Part shown: positions 1 through 5,343 of the stretch, one piece after another | Layout: every line of letters starts with the position of its first letter | Position numbering within the stretch: the first letter of the stretch is position 1 | Assembly: GCA_003694875.1 (NCBI GenBank) | Contig: RFJN01000381.1 | Span: 1-6,283 of the forward strand | Length of the DNA: 6,283 nt | Direction: 5' to 3' | Source: Planctomycetota bacterium | Lineage (GTDB): Bacteria; Planctomycetota; J058; J103 | Notes under the pieces: model-generated | Database searches by the model: none | Told to the model about the DNA's origin: nothing | Seen by the model: the letters and a program-made list of their open reading frames with translations, nothing else | Position numbers and translations under genes: made by a program

Positions 1-77
1 GTCTGTCGCAACAACACCTCGCCGGGCGCGTTCGTATCTGCAGCCAGCGGGGGGCGAGACCGCGAGGGAGAGAGGTC

Positions 78-878
78 GTGCGAAAGGACTGGATGGTGGT
101 CGGGACGCTGTGTGTGCTCGCCGGTGGGCTCGGTGCGACGGCGGCGTTGCGCGGGCAGCCGGCGGTGCGCGCCGAGTCGCCGGGTGACGAGGCGCTCGAG
201 CGGCAGCTCGCGGCGTTCGGACTGAGGCTCGCGCGGCTCGAGCAGCGGCAACCCGCGGCGCCGATCGCCGCCCGTGCCACCGGCGACAACGAATCGCTGC
301 GCGAGCGCGTTGCCGCGCTCGAACGGCGCCTCGCCGCGATCGAGCAGGCACTCGAGACGCGGGCCGTTGCGGCGGGTGTCTCGCGTGCCGGTGCGCCGGA
401 CCCGGCGGGGCTGCAGGCGGGGATCGACGACGGGCAGGTCGCGACCGCCGCCGGGGCGCGTGCGGCGGCTGCCGATCCGATCCCGCCGGTGATCGAGAAG
501 GCGGTGCGACGCGCGCTCGAGGCCGAGCGGCGGCAGCAGGAGGAGGAAGAGCAGGCGCGCGCGGAGCTGCGCCGGCTGCAGCGGGCCGAACGGCAGGTGG
601 AGCGTATCGCCGAGCGGCTCGCGCTCACCGACGAGCAGCGCAGCGGCTTCGTGGCACTGCTGCTCGAGCGCGACGAGGCGCGCGGCGCCCTGTGGCGCAA
701 GGTGCGCGACGGCGAGATCCCCTTCGAGCAGGCGCGCGAGCAGCGCGAACTGCTGTGGAAGGCGTACGACGAGAAGGTGCGCACGCTGCTCGCCCCGGCG
801 CAGTATGCCGAACTCGAGAAGATCCGCGCCGAACGCGAGCAGGGCGGTCCGCGCGGCGGTCGGCGGCTGCCGCAGTAG
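78..878 (+). CDS. Exported coiled-coil protein with LTxxQ-like C-terminal helical domain
   Basis: This 266-residue protein begins at a GTG preceded by a purine-rich stretch (GAGGGAGAGAGG). The start is supported by the basic n-region (MRK), which is followed by a hydrophobic segment at about residues 6-24. A possible signal-peptidase site lies after VRA (residue 32); otherwise the segment is a membrane anchor. Residues about 38-98 are heptad-like and rich in Leu, Glu and Arg (coiled coil). An Ala/Pro/Gly-rich linker runs to about 140, and a charged helix with a Glu-rich patch runs to about 180. The C-terminal part has LTDEQ at 183-187 and LAPAQ at 238-242. Such paired motifs are typical of the Spy/CpxP/heavy-metal-sensor LTxxQ family of periplasmic helical proteins, which act as chaperones or metal-responsive sensors. 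The tail is basic and Gly-rich. The family call rests on motif pattern only; substrate and role are unknown. It converges with the EEP gene. No promoter was recognised in the 77 bases upstream. Confidence 0.75.
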   Translation: MRKDWMVVGTLCVLAGGLGATAALRGQPAVRAESPGDEALERQLAAFGLRLARLEQRQPAAPIAARATGDNESLRERVAALERRLAAIEQALETRAVAAGVSRAGAPDPAGLQAGIDDGQVATAAGARAAAADPIPPVIEKAVRRALEAERRQQEEEEQARAELRRLQRAERQVERIAERLALTDEQRSGFVALLLERDEARGALWRKVRDGEIPFEQAREQRELLWKAYDEKVRTLLAPAQYAELEKIRAEREQGGPRGGRRLPQ

Positions 879-940
879 CGACGCCGCGGCTGCTGCACAC
901 CGGGGCGTTTCGTCGCGATCGACCCGGCGACGGCGGGGGA

Positions 941-1903
941 TCAGCGAACACCGGCCGTCGGGGAAGCGGCCTGCGGGCGCCTCGCCTCCTCGTGCGAGCG
1001 CGCTCGCTCGCACGCGAGCTCGAGCCGCAGTGCGTGGTGATCGGACGCCCCGGTCGTCTCGACGTGCGCTGCGAGCACCCGCAGGCCGCGCACGAAGGCG
1101 TGGTCGAGCGGGTGCCCGAAGACGCGCGTGCGCGCGTCGCTGTCCGCCCCGTGGCCGTCGAATCGCACGGGCGCGAGCCCGAGCCGCTGCGCAAGCCGTG
1201 CGAGGCGATCGCGCTTCGCCTCGCTCCACGTGTTGAAGTCGCCCGCGAGAAGCACCGGTCCGCGGTGGCGTGCGATCGCCGAGCCGATCTGCTCGAGCTG
1301 GCGTGCGAAGGTGGCGGTCGAGACGAAGTTGAGCAGGTGCACGTTCGCCACGAGCAGCGTCGACGAACGGTCCCCGTCGCACCGGAGCCGGTAGCGGGTG
1401 AGCAGCGCCGCCTTGGGGGTGCCCACGAGCGGCTCGGTCGCGGGGCTGAGCAGACGCTCGCAGCCGACCGGCCGCGCGCGGGCGCCGGTCGCCACGCCCG
1501 TGCACCGCAGCGGCGGGCCCGGATCGACCCAGCTCACCGCAAGCCGCCACCCCAGACCGCGAGCGCGCAGCATGGCGCGCTGCATGGCCGAGCCGCCGCC
1601 ACCCGGCGCCGCCGCCCATGCCTCCTGCAGCAGCACGAGATCGGCATGGCGCACCAGCGTGGCGAACGCGCGTGCGAACCCCTCGTCCCGGCCCTTGTGG
1701 GCGTTCCAGACCACGACATCGAACGCTTCACCGTCGAGCGAGGCCGCGAGCGAGGCGGGTCCTGCACCGAAGGAGAGCACCGGAGGCAGACCGGCCTCGA
1801 CCGCACGCTCGGGCGTGAGTCCCGAGGCGAACAGCCCCCCACCGCCGATCGAGGCCGTGAGCAGCAACACCCAGCCCCGGCGCCCGCGCAGGCCGAACCG
1901 CAT
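941..1903 (-). CDS. YafD-like endonuclease/exonuclease/phosphatase family protein, exported or anchored
   Basis: This is a 320-residue metal-dependent phosphoesterase of the EEP (DNase I-like) superfamily. Characteristic motifs appear in order: WNAHKG with metal-site Asn67, LLQE with metal ligand Glu94, a VHLLNF strand, GDFNTW with Asp222 and Asn224, PLDHAF with Asp267, and ASDHHAL with Asp288 and catalytic-type His289. All expected acidic and His positions are present, so it should be active. The GDFNTWSE, VFGHPLDHAFVRGL and SDHHAL context resembles the YafD/UPF0294 branch, whose natural substrate I do not know. An Arg-rich n-region followed by a hydrophobic stretch (residues 11-28) suggests export or a membrane anchor. 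ATG 1903 was chosen because GGGG lies 7 nt upstream on the minus strand and the signal starts there. The reading frame extends upstream to a TTG at 1993, but that extension would cross a strong hairpin and lacks a good ribosome site. It lies 144 bp downstream of the lipoprotein gene and is probably not simply co-transcribed with it. Confidence 0.88.
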   Translation of the reverse strand: MRFGLRGRRGWVLLLTASIGGGGLFASGLTPERAVEAGLPPVLSFGAGPASLAASLDGEAFDVVVWNAHKGRDEGFARAFATLVRHADLVLLQEAWAAAPGGGGSAMQRAMLRARGLGWRLAVSWVDPGPPLRCTGVATGARARPVGCERLLSPATEPLVGTPKAALLTRYRLRCDGDRSSTLLVANVHLLNFVSTATFARQLEQIGSAIARHRGPVLLAGDFNTWSEAKRDRLARLAQRLGLAPVRFDGHGADSDARTRVFGHPLDHAFVRGLRVLAAHVETTGASDHHALRLELACERARSHEEARRPQAASPTAGVR

Positions 1904-1913
1904 GCCACATCCC

Positions 1914-1925
1914 CGCTGCGCAGCG
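1914..1925. repeat. 12-bp perfect palindrome abutting the EEP gene ribosome site
   Basis: CGCTGCGCAGCG reads identically on both strands. It overlaps by one base the GGGG that serves as the probable Shine-Dalgarno of the EEP gene (start 1903). It could be a small operator, or in RNA a 4-bp hairpin next to the ribosome site. In DNA this GC-rich it may also be chance. Confidence 0.3.
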
Positions 1926-1955
1926 AACGAGCCGGGTGCGCCACCCCGACGAAGA

Positions 1956-1983
1956 AGCGCGGACCGGCAGGCCGGCCCGCGCT
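1956..1983 (-). terminator. Probable minus-strand terminator hairpin after the lipoprotein gene
   Basis: The arms AGCGCGG (1956-1962) and CCGCGCT (1977-1983) are exact complements. They enclose a second pair, CCGG (1964-1967) and CCGG (1972-1975), around a 4-base loop. The only non-complementary position is A1963 opposite C1976. In minus-strand RNA this becomes U opposite G, a wobble pair, giving an unbroken 12-bp stem; plus-strand RNA has an A-C mismatch. The minus-strand RNA continues UCUUCGUC after the stem, which is a weak pyrimidine tail. The position, 65 nt past the lipoprotein stop and 53 nt before the EEP start, fits an intrinsic terminator or attenuator between them. The imperfect U tract is the main doubt. 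Confidence 0.5.
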
Positions 1984-2003
1984 CGTGAAGCAACCCGCGG
2001 ACA

Positions 2004-2023
2004 CGCCGCGCGGGCGCGCGGCG
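2004..2023 (-). terminator. GC-rich 8-bp hairpin just past the lipoprotein stop
   Basis: The perfect inverted repeat CGCCGCGC (2004-2011) and GCGCGGCG (2016-2023) has a 4-base loop. It begins 24 nt after the lipoprotein stop codon on the minus strand. There is no following U tract, so by itself it is more likely an mRNA 3'-end stabiliser or pause hairpin than a complete intrinsic terminator. It is the first of two consecutive hairpins in this 144-bp gap. Confidence 0.4.
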
Positions 2024-2047
2024 ATCCCTCTCGGCCGTGCCGCAGCC

Positions 2048-2242
2048 CTACTCGGCGGGGTTGCGGTCGAGGCCGAAGATCATGCGGTCGAAGTCCTCGT
2101 GCATGCCCTGCAGCTGGTTATAGAACTGCTTCAGGTGCCGCTTGTTGTGCGCCCAGCTCGTGAAGCTGATGCAGCCCGGCAGCGTCATCGAAAGCCCCAG
2201 CAGGGCCAGCAGCATCCAGCTCTTGCGCGTCTTGCGCCTCAT
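2048..2242 (-). CDS. Small lipoprotein, 64 residues, function unknown
   Basis: The protein has a strongly basic n-region (MRRKTRK), a hydrophobic core (residues 9-20) and a lipobox LPGC with Cys24 as the predicted lipidated residue. Pro at -2 is slightly unusual. The residue after Cys is Ile rather than Asp, which by the E. coli sorting rule favours the outer membrane. The mature part is only 41 residues: an aromatic and basic stretch (SFTSWAHNKRHLKQFYNQL), then an acidic patch MHEDFDRMIFGLDRNP, probably one amphipathic helix. I do not recognise a named family. GGGGAG lies 8 nt before the ATG. Leucines are CTG in 7 of 9 cases, and the gene is visibly less GC-extreme than its neighbours. It has a near-consensus promoter and hairpins after its stop, so it looks like a self-contained, well-expressed unit. 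It is divergent from the M3-like gene. Confidence 0.8.
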   Translation of the reverse strand: MRRKTRKSWMLLALLGLSMTLPGCISFTSWAHNKRHLKQFYNQLQGMHEDFDRMIFGLDRNPAE

Positions 2243-2266
2243 CGCGAGTGCTCCCCGTGCCTCGCG
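2243..2266 (-). promoter_or_regulatory. Hairpin presenting the lipoprotein Shine-Dalgarno in its loop
   Basis: In the minus-strand transcript, CGCGAG (2266-2261) pairs perfectly with CUCGCG (2248-2243). The second arm ends immediately before the AUG at 2242. The 12-nt loop (2260-2249) contains GGGGAG, the Shine-Dalgarno sequence. This could display or gate the ribosome site. A six-base match is modest evidence at this GC content. Confidence 0.35.
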
Positions 2267-2329
2267 GCGCGCCGGTATCCAGCGACCGCTTCCGTTGCCT
2301 CGTGACCCCGCACCGTGAAAGACGAGAGG

Positions 2330-2358
2330 TTTATAGCACCACGCTCCGACGGTGTCAA
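2330..2358 (-). promoter_or_regulatory. Near-consensus sigma70 promoter for the lipoprotein gene
   Basis: On the minus strand the -35 element TTGACA (2358-2353) matches consensus at all six positions. A 17-bp spacer leads to TATAAA (2335-2330), which matches five of six positions of TATAAT. TG plus one base immediately before TATAAA adds an extended -10 element. Transcription should start near 2323, giving a leader of about 80 nt before the lipoprotein ATG at 2242. A match this complete is conspicuous in such GC-rich sequence. Confidence 0.75.
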
Positions 2359-2394
2359 CGGCGCAAGGGCGGGCCGTGTCACGGCTTTGTCACG
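2353..2394. repeat. TGTCACG repeats at the lipoprotein promoter
   Basis: TGTCACG occurs at 2377-2383 and 2388-2394, exactly 11 bp apart, on one face of the helix. A related TGTCAACG at 2353-2360 contains the minus-strand -35 hexamer. Relative to the lipoprotein promoter the two exact copies lie upstream of -35, as expected for an activator site. They could also serve the divergent M3-like gene. The units are short, so this is a candidate only. Confidence 0.3.
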
Positions 2395-2537
2395 AATGCG
2401 CGCGGCCGCCGCGACGTCGTATCGTGAGGGCGTCCGCGAACGTGAACGGTCCGGTCCCGGGCCCCTCGCGCTACCATGGAAGAGGCGGCCTGCGGGCGGC
2501 CACCGCGTGACGGCAGGGGAGAGCGAGACAGCCACCC
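2359..2537. other. Divergent intergenic region upstream of the M3-like gene
   Basis: Together with the lipoprotein leader, this forms about 295 bp without a gene between the two divergent starts (2242 and 2538). Beyond the minus-strand promoter and TGTCACG repeats listed separately, I see no convincing plus-strand -35/-10 pair for the M3-like gene. TTGTCA at 2387-2392 has no -10 partner at a usable distance. AGGGGAGAG at 2515-2523 is the likely ribosome site, about 14 nt before ATG 2538, which is longer than usual. Confidence 0.5.
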
Positions 2538-4088
2538 ATGGGAGTCGATCCGGCACAGATCGAGGCGATCCGCGAGCGCTCCGAGGCGCTGCGCACCGAA
2601 CTCGAGACCGAACGCTACGAGACGATCTCGGGACGCAAGCTCGGCTCGGACCTGAGCGCGATCTACGCGCGCTACCGCGATCTCGAGCAGCCCGAGACGC
2701 GCGCGCGGATCGAGCAGCGGCTCGCCGAACTCGAGGCGGAGAGCGAGGCCGACGCCACGCCCGAGAGCGCCGAGAAGCGGCAGATCGAGCGCGATCGGCT
2801 GCAGTGGCTGCTCGCCGAACTCGTCGAGCGGCGCATCGAGTCCGAGACCAAGGCGCTGACCGACGACCTCGTGCGTCGCGAGCAGGCCGCGGTGCTCGAT
2901 GTCGGGGGCCCCGAGCCGCTGCCGTTGCGCGAGGCCGAGTTCGCGCTCTCGCTCGAACGCTCGCGTCCCCGTCGGGAACGGATCGAGGCGGCGCAGCTCG
3001 CCGCGATCGCCGAGCAGCTCAACCCGCTGTACGCCGAACGGCTCGGGATCGAGCGCGGGCTCGCGCGCGCGCTCGGCCACCGCTCGTTCGCCGGGCTGTG
3101 GCAGGCGCTGCACGGGATCGAGCTGCAGCCGCTGCACGAGCAGATGCAGCGGTTCCTCGAGGCCACCGACGACATGTACCGCGAGACCATGGGCTGGTAC
3201 GTGCGCAAGCACGCCGGGCTCGCGCTCGAGGACGCCGCGCGCCACGACATGCTCGCGCTGTTCCACGGCCACCGCTGGGAGAGCGCGTTCCCGCGCGGCG
3301 ACATGGTGCGCACCGCGACGCGCTTCCTCGCCGAGATGGGGCTCGAGCCACTGGCCGGAGGGCGCATCGAGCTCGATCTCGAGCCGCGCGAGCGCAAGGC
3401 GCTGCGCGCGTATTGCGTGCCGATCCGCGTGCCGCAGCGCGTCGTCGTCGTCTCGCGCCCCGAGGGCGGGCGTCGCGACTGGCGACGTCTGCTGCACGAG
3501 CTCGGCATGGCGCTGCACTACGCCTACACCGACCCCGAGGCCCCCTACGAGGTCCGGTGTCTCGGCGATCCAAGCCTGCGCGAGAGCTACGGCTTCCTGC
3601 TGCAGTACCGGCTCGCCGACCGCTCGTGGCTGCGGCGCTACCTCTCGCTCTCGCGGCCGCGCGACTACCTGTTCGAGGTGGCGCTCGAGAAGCTCGCCTA
3701 CCTGCGCCGCTACAGCGCGCAGCTCGCCTACGAACTCGAGCTGCGCAGCGACGCCCCCCTCGATCTCGACGAGGCGGCCGAGCGCTACGAGGCGCACATG
3801 CGGCGCGCGCTCGTGTTCGGCTACCCGCGTGCGCTCGCGCTGCGTGACGTGGCCACGAGCTTCGAGTCCGCGCGGTATCTGCGCGCCTGGCTGTTCGAGG
3901 CGCTGCTGTCCAAGCACCTCGTGCACTACTTCGACGAGGACTGGTATCGCAACCCGCGCTGCGGCGCGTTCATCCGGCGCCAGTGGGCGCTCGGCGGCCG
4001 CTACCGGGTGGAGTCGATGGTGCAGCAGCTCGGCTACGAGACGCTGTCGACCGAGCCGATCGAGCGCGAACTGCTGCAGGCGCTCTGA
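2538..4088 (+). CDS. M3-like metallopeptidase homologue with degenerate HExxH (HELGM)
   Basis: This 516-residue, mostly helical protein has no signal peptide and is probably cytoplasmic. Residues 1-300 are charged helices, as in the helical lobe of M3 oligopeptidases. The core reads LLHELGMALHYAY, with His320, Glu321, Met324 and His327, followed by LGDPSLRESYGFLL with Glu349. In M3 peptidases such as thimet oligopeptidase (His473, Glu474, His477, Glu502), the first His and the Glu ligand are 29 apart. Here His320 and Glu349 are also 29 apart, which supports the alignment and places Met324 where the second zinc-ligand His should be. The C-terminal SFESARYLRAWLFEALL segment resembles the conserved late helix of M3-like proteins (GYxAxYYxYLW in classical members). 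Several substrate-binding Tyr residues appear replaced. It is therefore either a pseudopeptidase or an enzyme using a different ligand, perhaps His327. The frame is intact and full length, so it is under coding constraint. ATG 2538 is the first good start. Confidence 0.85.
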   Translation: MGVDPAQIEAIRERSEALRTELETERYETISGRKLGSDLSAIYARYRDLEQPETRARIEQRLAELEAESEADATPESAEKRQIERDRLQWLLAELVERRIESETKALTDDLVRREQAAVLDVGGPEPLPLREAEFALSLERSRPRRERIEAAQLAAIAEQLNPLYAERLGIERGLARALGHRSFAGLWQALHGIELQPLHEQMQRFLEATDDMYRETMGWYVRKHAGLALEDAARHDMLALFHGHRWESAFPRGDMVRTATRFLAEMGLEPLAGGRIELDLEPRERKALRAYCVPIRVPQRVVVVSRPEGGRRDWRRLLHELGMALHYAYTDPEAPYEVRCLGDPSLRESYGFLLQYRLADRSWLRRYLSLSRPRDYLFEVALEKLAYLRRYSAQLAYELELRSDAPLDLDEAAERYEAHMRRALVFGYPRALALRDVATSFESARYLRAWLFEALLSKHLVHYFDEDWYRNPRCGAFIRRQWALGGRYRVESMVQQLGYETLSTEPIERELLQAL

Positions 4089-4100
4089 CGCCTTGCCGCT

Positions 4101-4113
4101 GCCGCCCGGCGGC
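4101..4113. terminator. Short GC hairpin between convergent stops
   Basis: GCCGCC and GGCGGC flank a single central base and fill the second half of the 25-bp gap between the convergent M3-like and Vps62-like stop codons. A folded form would have a 5-bp stem and 3-nt loop on either strand. There is no U tract on either side, so a bidirectional terminator role is only possible. Confidence 0.22.
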
Positions 4114-5343
4114 TCACCGTCGGGCGCCCCTCGCGCCGTCGTCCGCCGCCGAAGCCGCCTCGCGCGGCAGCGGCGCCGGACGGCGAGCGGGCAGCGGTGC
4201 GCGCCGGATCTCGCGGTCGAGCCGCAGCCTGTCGCCGAAACGCTGTCGCCAGCGGTCGAACGGCTGCGCGCTCGCTCCCGCGTCGCCGAAACAGCGCTTC
4301 GCATACGGGCCCGTCGGGCTGCGAACCGGGTTGAGGCCGAAGCCCGCCACGCCGTCCGGCCCCCAGCGTCCCCGGAAGGACAGCCAGTCGGGCGGCAGGT
4401 CGTCGCGCCCGCCCACGAGCGTGCGCCAGGCCTCGCTCGCGAAGCGCTCCGGGTGGGCGCGCCGCGCCGGTGGCGCGATATCGACGAGCGGTGCGCGCCA
4501 CGTGTCGATCCACACCCCGTTGCCGTGGAACACGTCGTCGTGGTCCACGAGCCAGCGGCTCGCCACGTAGGCGCGCAACTCCCCGGCGTACGGATACGAG
4601 GCGTGCTTGCCGACCGAGACGTACACCACGGGGTGCGTTCCGGTCGGCGTGCCGCGCCCCTCGTCGTCGACGCGCTCGAGCCGCGCCGCCTCGAGCGAGA
4701 TCGCCCAGCCGTGGCCGTAGAACACACCGCGCACGAGCCGCGCCGCCTCGGGACCGCCGCCTCGCGGCACCCGCAGCTCGAAGCTCTGGTGCTCCCAGTC
4801 GCCGCGGTGCCCGCCCACGCAGCCCCCGCGTCCGAGCACGCGCGCGCACGCGTGGTCGTAGGGATACCACTGCCAGTACTCGCACCACCAGCGCGTGTCG
4901 TCGCCGGTCTGCCCCGCCCGATAGACGTGCACGTAGCTCGGGGCGCGGCCCGGCGGCGCGCCCGCCATGCGCTCGGGATAGCCGGCGAGGTGGGTGCGCT
5001 CGAGCCGTCCCGACCCCGCCTCGAGCACCCCCACGAGCGCCGGCTCCGGTCCCACCGACATGCGCTGCACCACCCGGTAGCGGCCGGTCACGAGCGCGCG
5101 CAGGAACGCGTCCACGCTGCCGGGGAAGAAGTCCTCGTTGCGGTTGTTGTTGGGGGCGTCCACCTGTGGGCTGTAGGCGTTGTAGCGAAGCTGCGGCGCG
5201 AAGCGGTGCGCGAGGGCGCGCCGGAAGGCGGCCTGCGGATCGGGCGCGGGCGCGGCCCGGCCGACCGTCGCCGGTGCGAGCAGCGCGCACACCACGGCGA
5301 GCCCGGCCCCGACGGCGCGCCCCCTCGCCGCGGCTCGCGTCAT
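4114..5343 (-). CDS. Exported Vps62-like (DUF946) protein
   Basis: The protein has 409 residues. The N-terminus has an Arg-containing n-region, a hydrophobic segment (10-25) and a likely signal-peptidase site near GRA/AP (residues 28-32), so the mature protein is periplasmic or secreted. The order of motifs matches the Vps62/DUF946 family. First comes FAPQLRYNAYSP with an Asn-rich stretch and FFPGSVDAFL (family pattern: FxP...P-S-S-V-x-x-F). Next come HRGDWEH at 179-185 and VYVSVGKHASYPY around His247. Last are FRGRWG near 323-328 and SPTGP at 342-346. The biochemical role of this family is not established; the name comes from yeast vacuolar sorting. Cys154, Cys166 and Cys175 lie close together and could form a disulfide after export. 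The ATG at 5343 overlaps the TGA of the upstream FGE-like gene (ATGA), which fixes the start and implies translational coupling. The last 40 residues are a Pro/Arg/Ala-rich tail. Confidence 0.88.
   Translation of the reverse strand: MTRAAARGRAVGAGLAVVCALLAPATVGRAAPAPDPQAAFRRALAHRFAPQLRYNAYSPQVDAPNNNRNEDFFPGSVDAFLRALVTGRYRVVQRMSVGPEPALVGVLEAGSGRLERTHLAGYPERMAGAPPGRAPSYVHVYRAGQTGDDTRWWCEYWQWYPYDHACARVLGRGGCVGGHRGDWEHQSFELRVPRGGGPEAARLVRGVFYGHGWAISLEAARLERVDDEGRGTPTGTHPVVYVSVGKHASYPYAGELRAYVASRWLVDHDDVFHGNGVWIDTWRAPLVDIAPPARRAHPERFASEAWRTLVGGRDDLPPDWLSFRGRWGPDGVAGFGLNPVRSPTGPYAKRCFGDAGASAQPFDRWRQRFGDRLRLDREIRRAPLPARRPAPLPREAASAADDGARGARR

Noticed and set aside
911..932. Possible terminator between the convergent gene 1 and EEP gene (CGTCGC / GCGACG)
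   Set aside because: Only a 6-bp stem with a 10-nt loop and no U tract. Such matches are expected by chance at this GC content.
1904..1993. N-terminal extension of the EEP protein to a TTG at 1993
   Set aside because: The extension is not signal-like, has no ribosome site and crosses the 1956-1983 hairpin. ATG 1903 has GGGG at good spacing and begins a signal sequence.
692..2305. Long plus-strand open frame (about 537 codons) opposite the EEP and lipoprotein genes
   Set aside because: Arg/Ala/Pro-rich translation with no recognisable domain. It lies antisense to a gene with complete EEP motifs and is typical of open shadow frames in GC-rich DNA.
2295..2511. Repeated CGTGA pentamers in the divergent intergenic region
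   Set aside because: Irregular spacing and very short units; not distinguishable from base composition. Only the 11-bp-spaced TGTCACG pair was kept.
2379..4727. Minus-strand open frame of about 782 codons across the M3-like and Vps62-like genes
   Set aside because: It spans two convincing genes and their convergent gap. The composition is that of an antisense shadow, with no domain signature.
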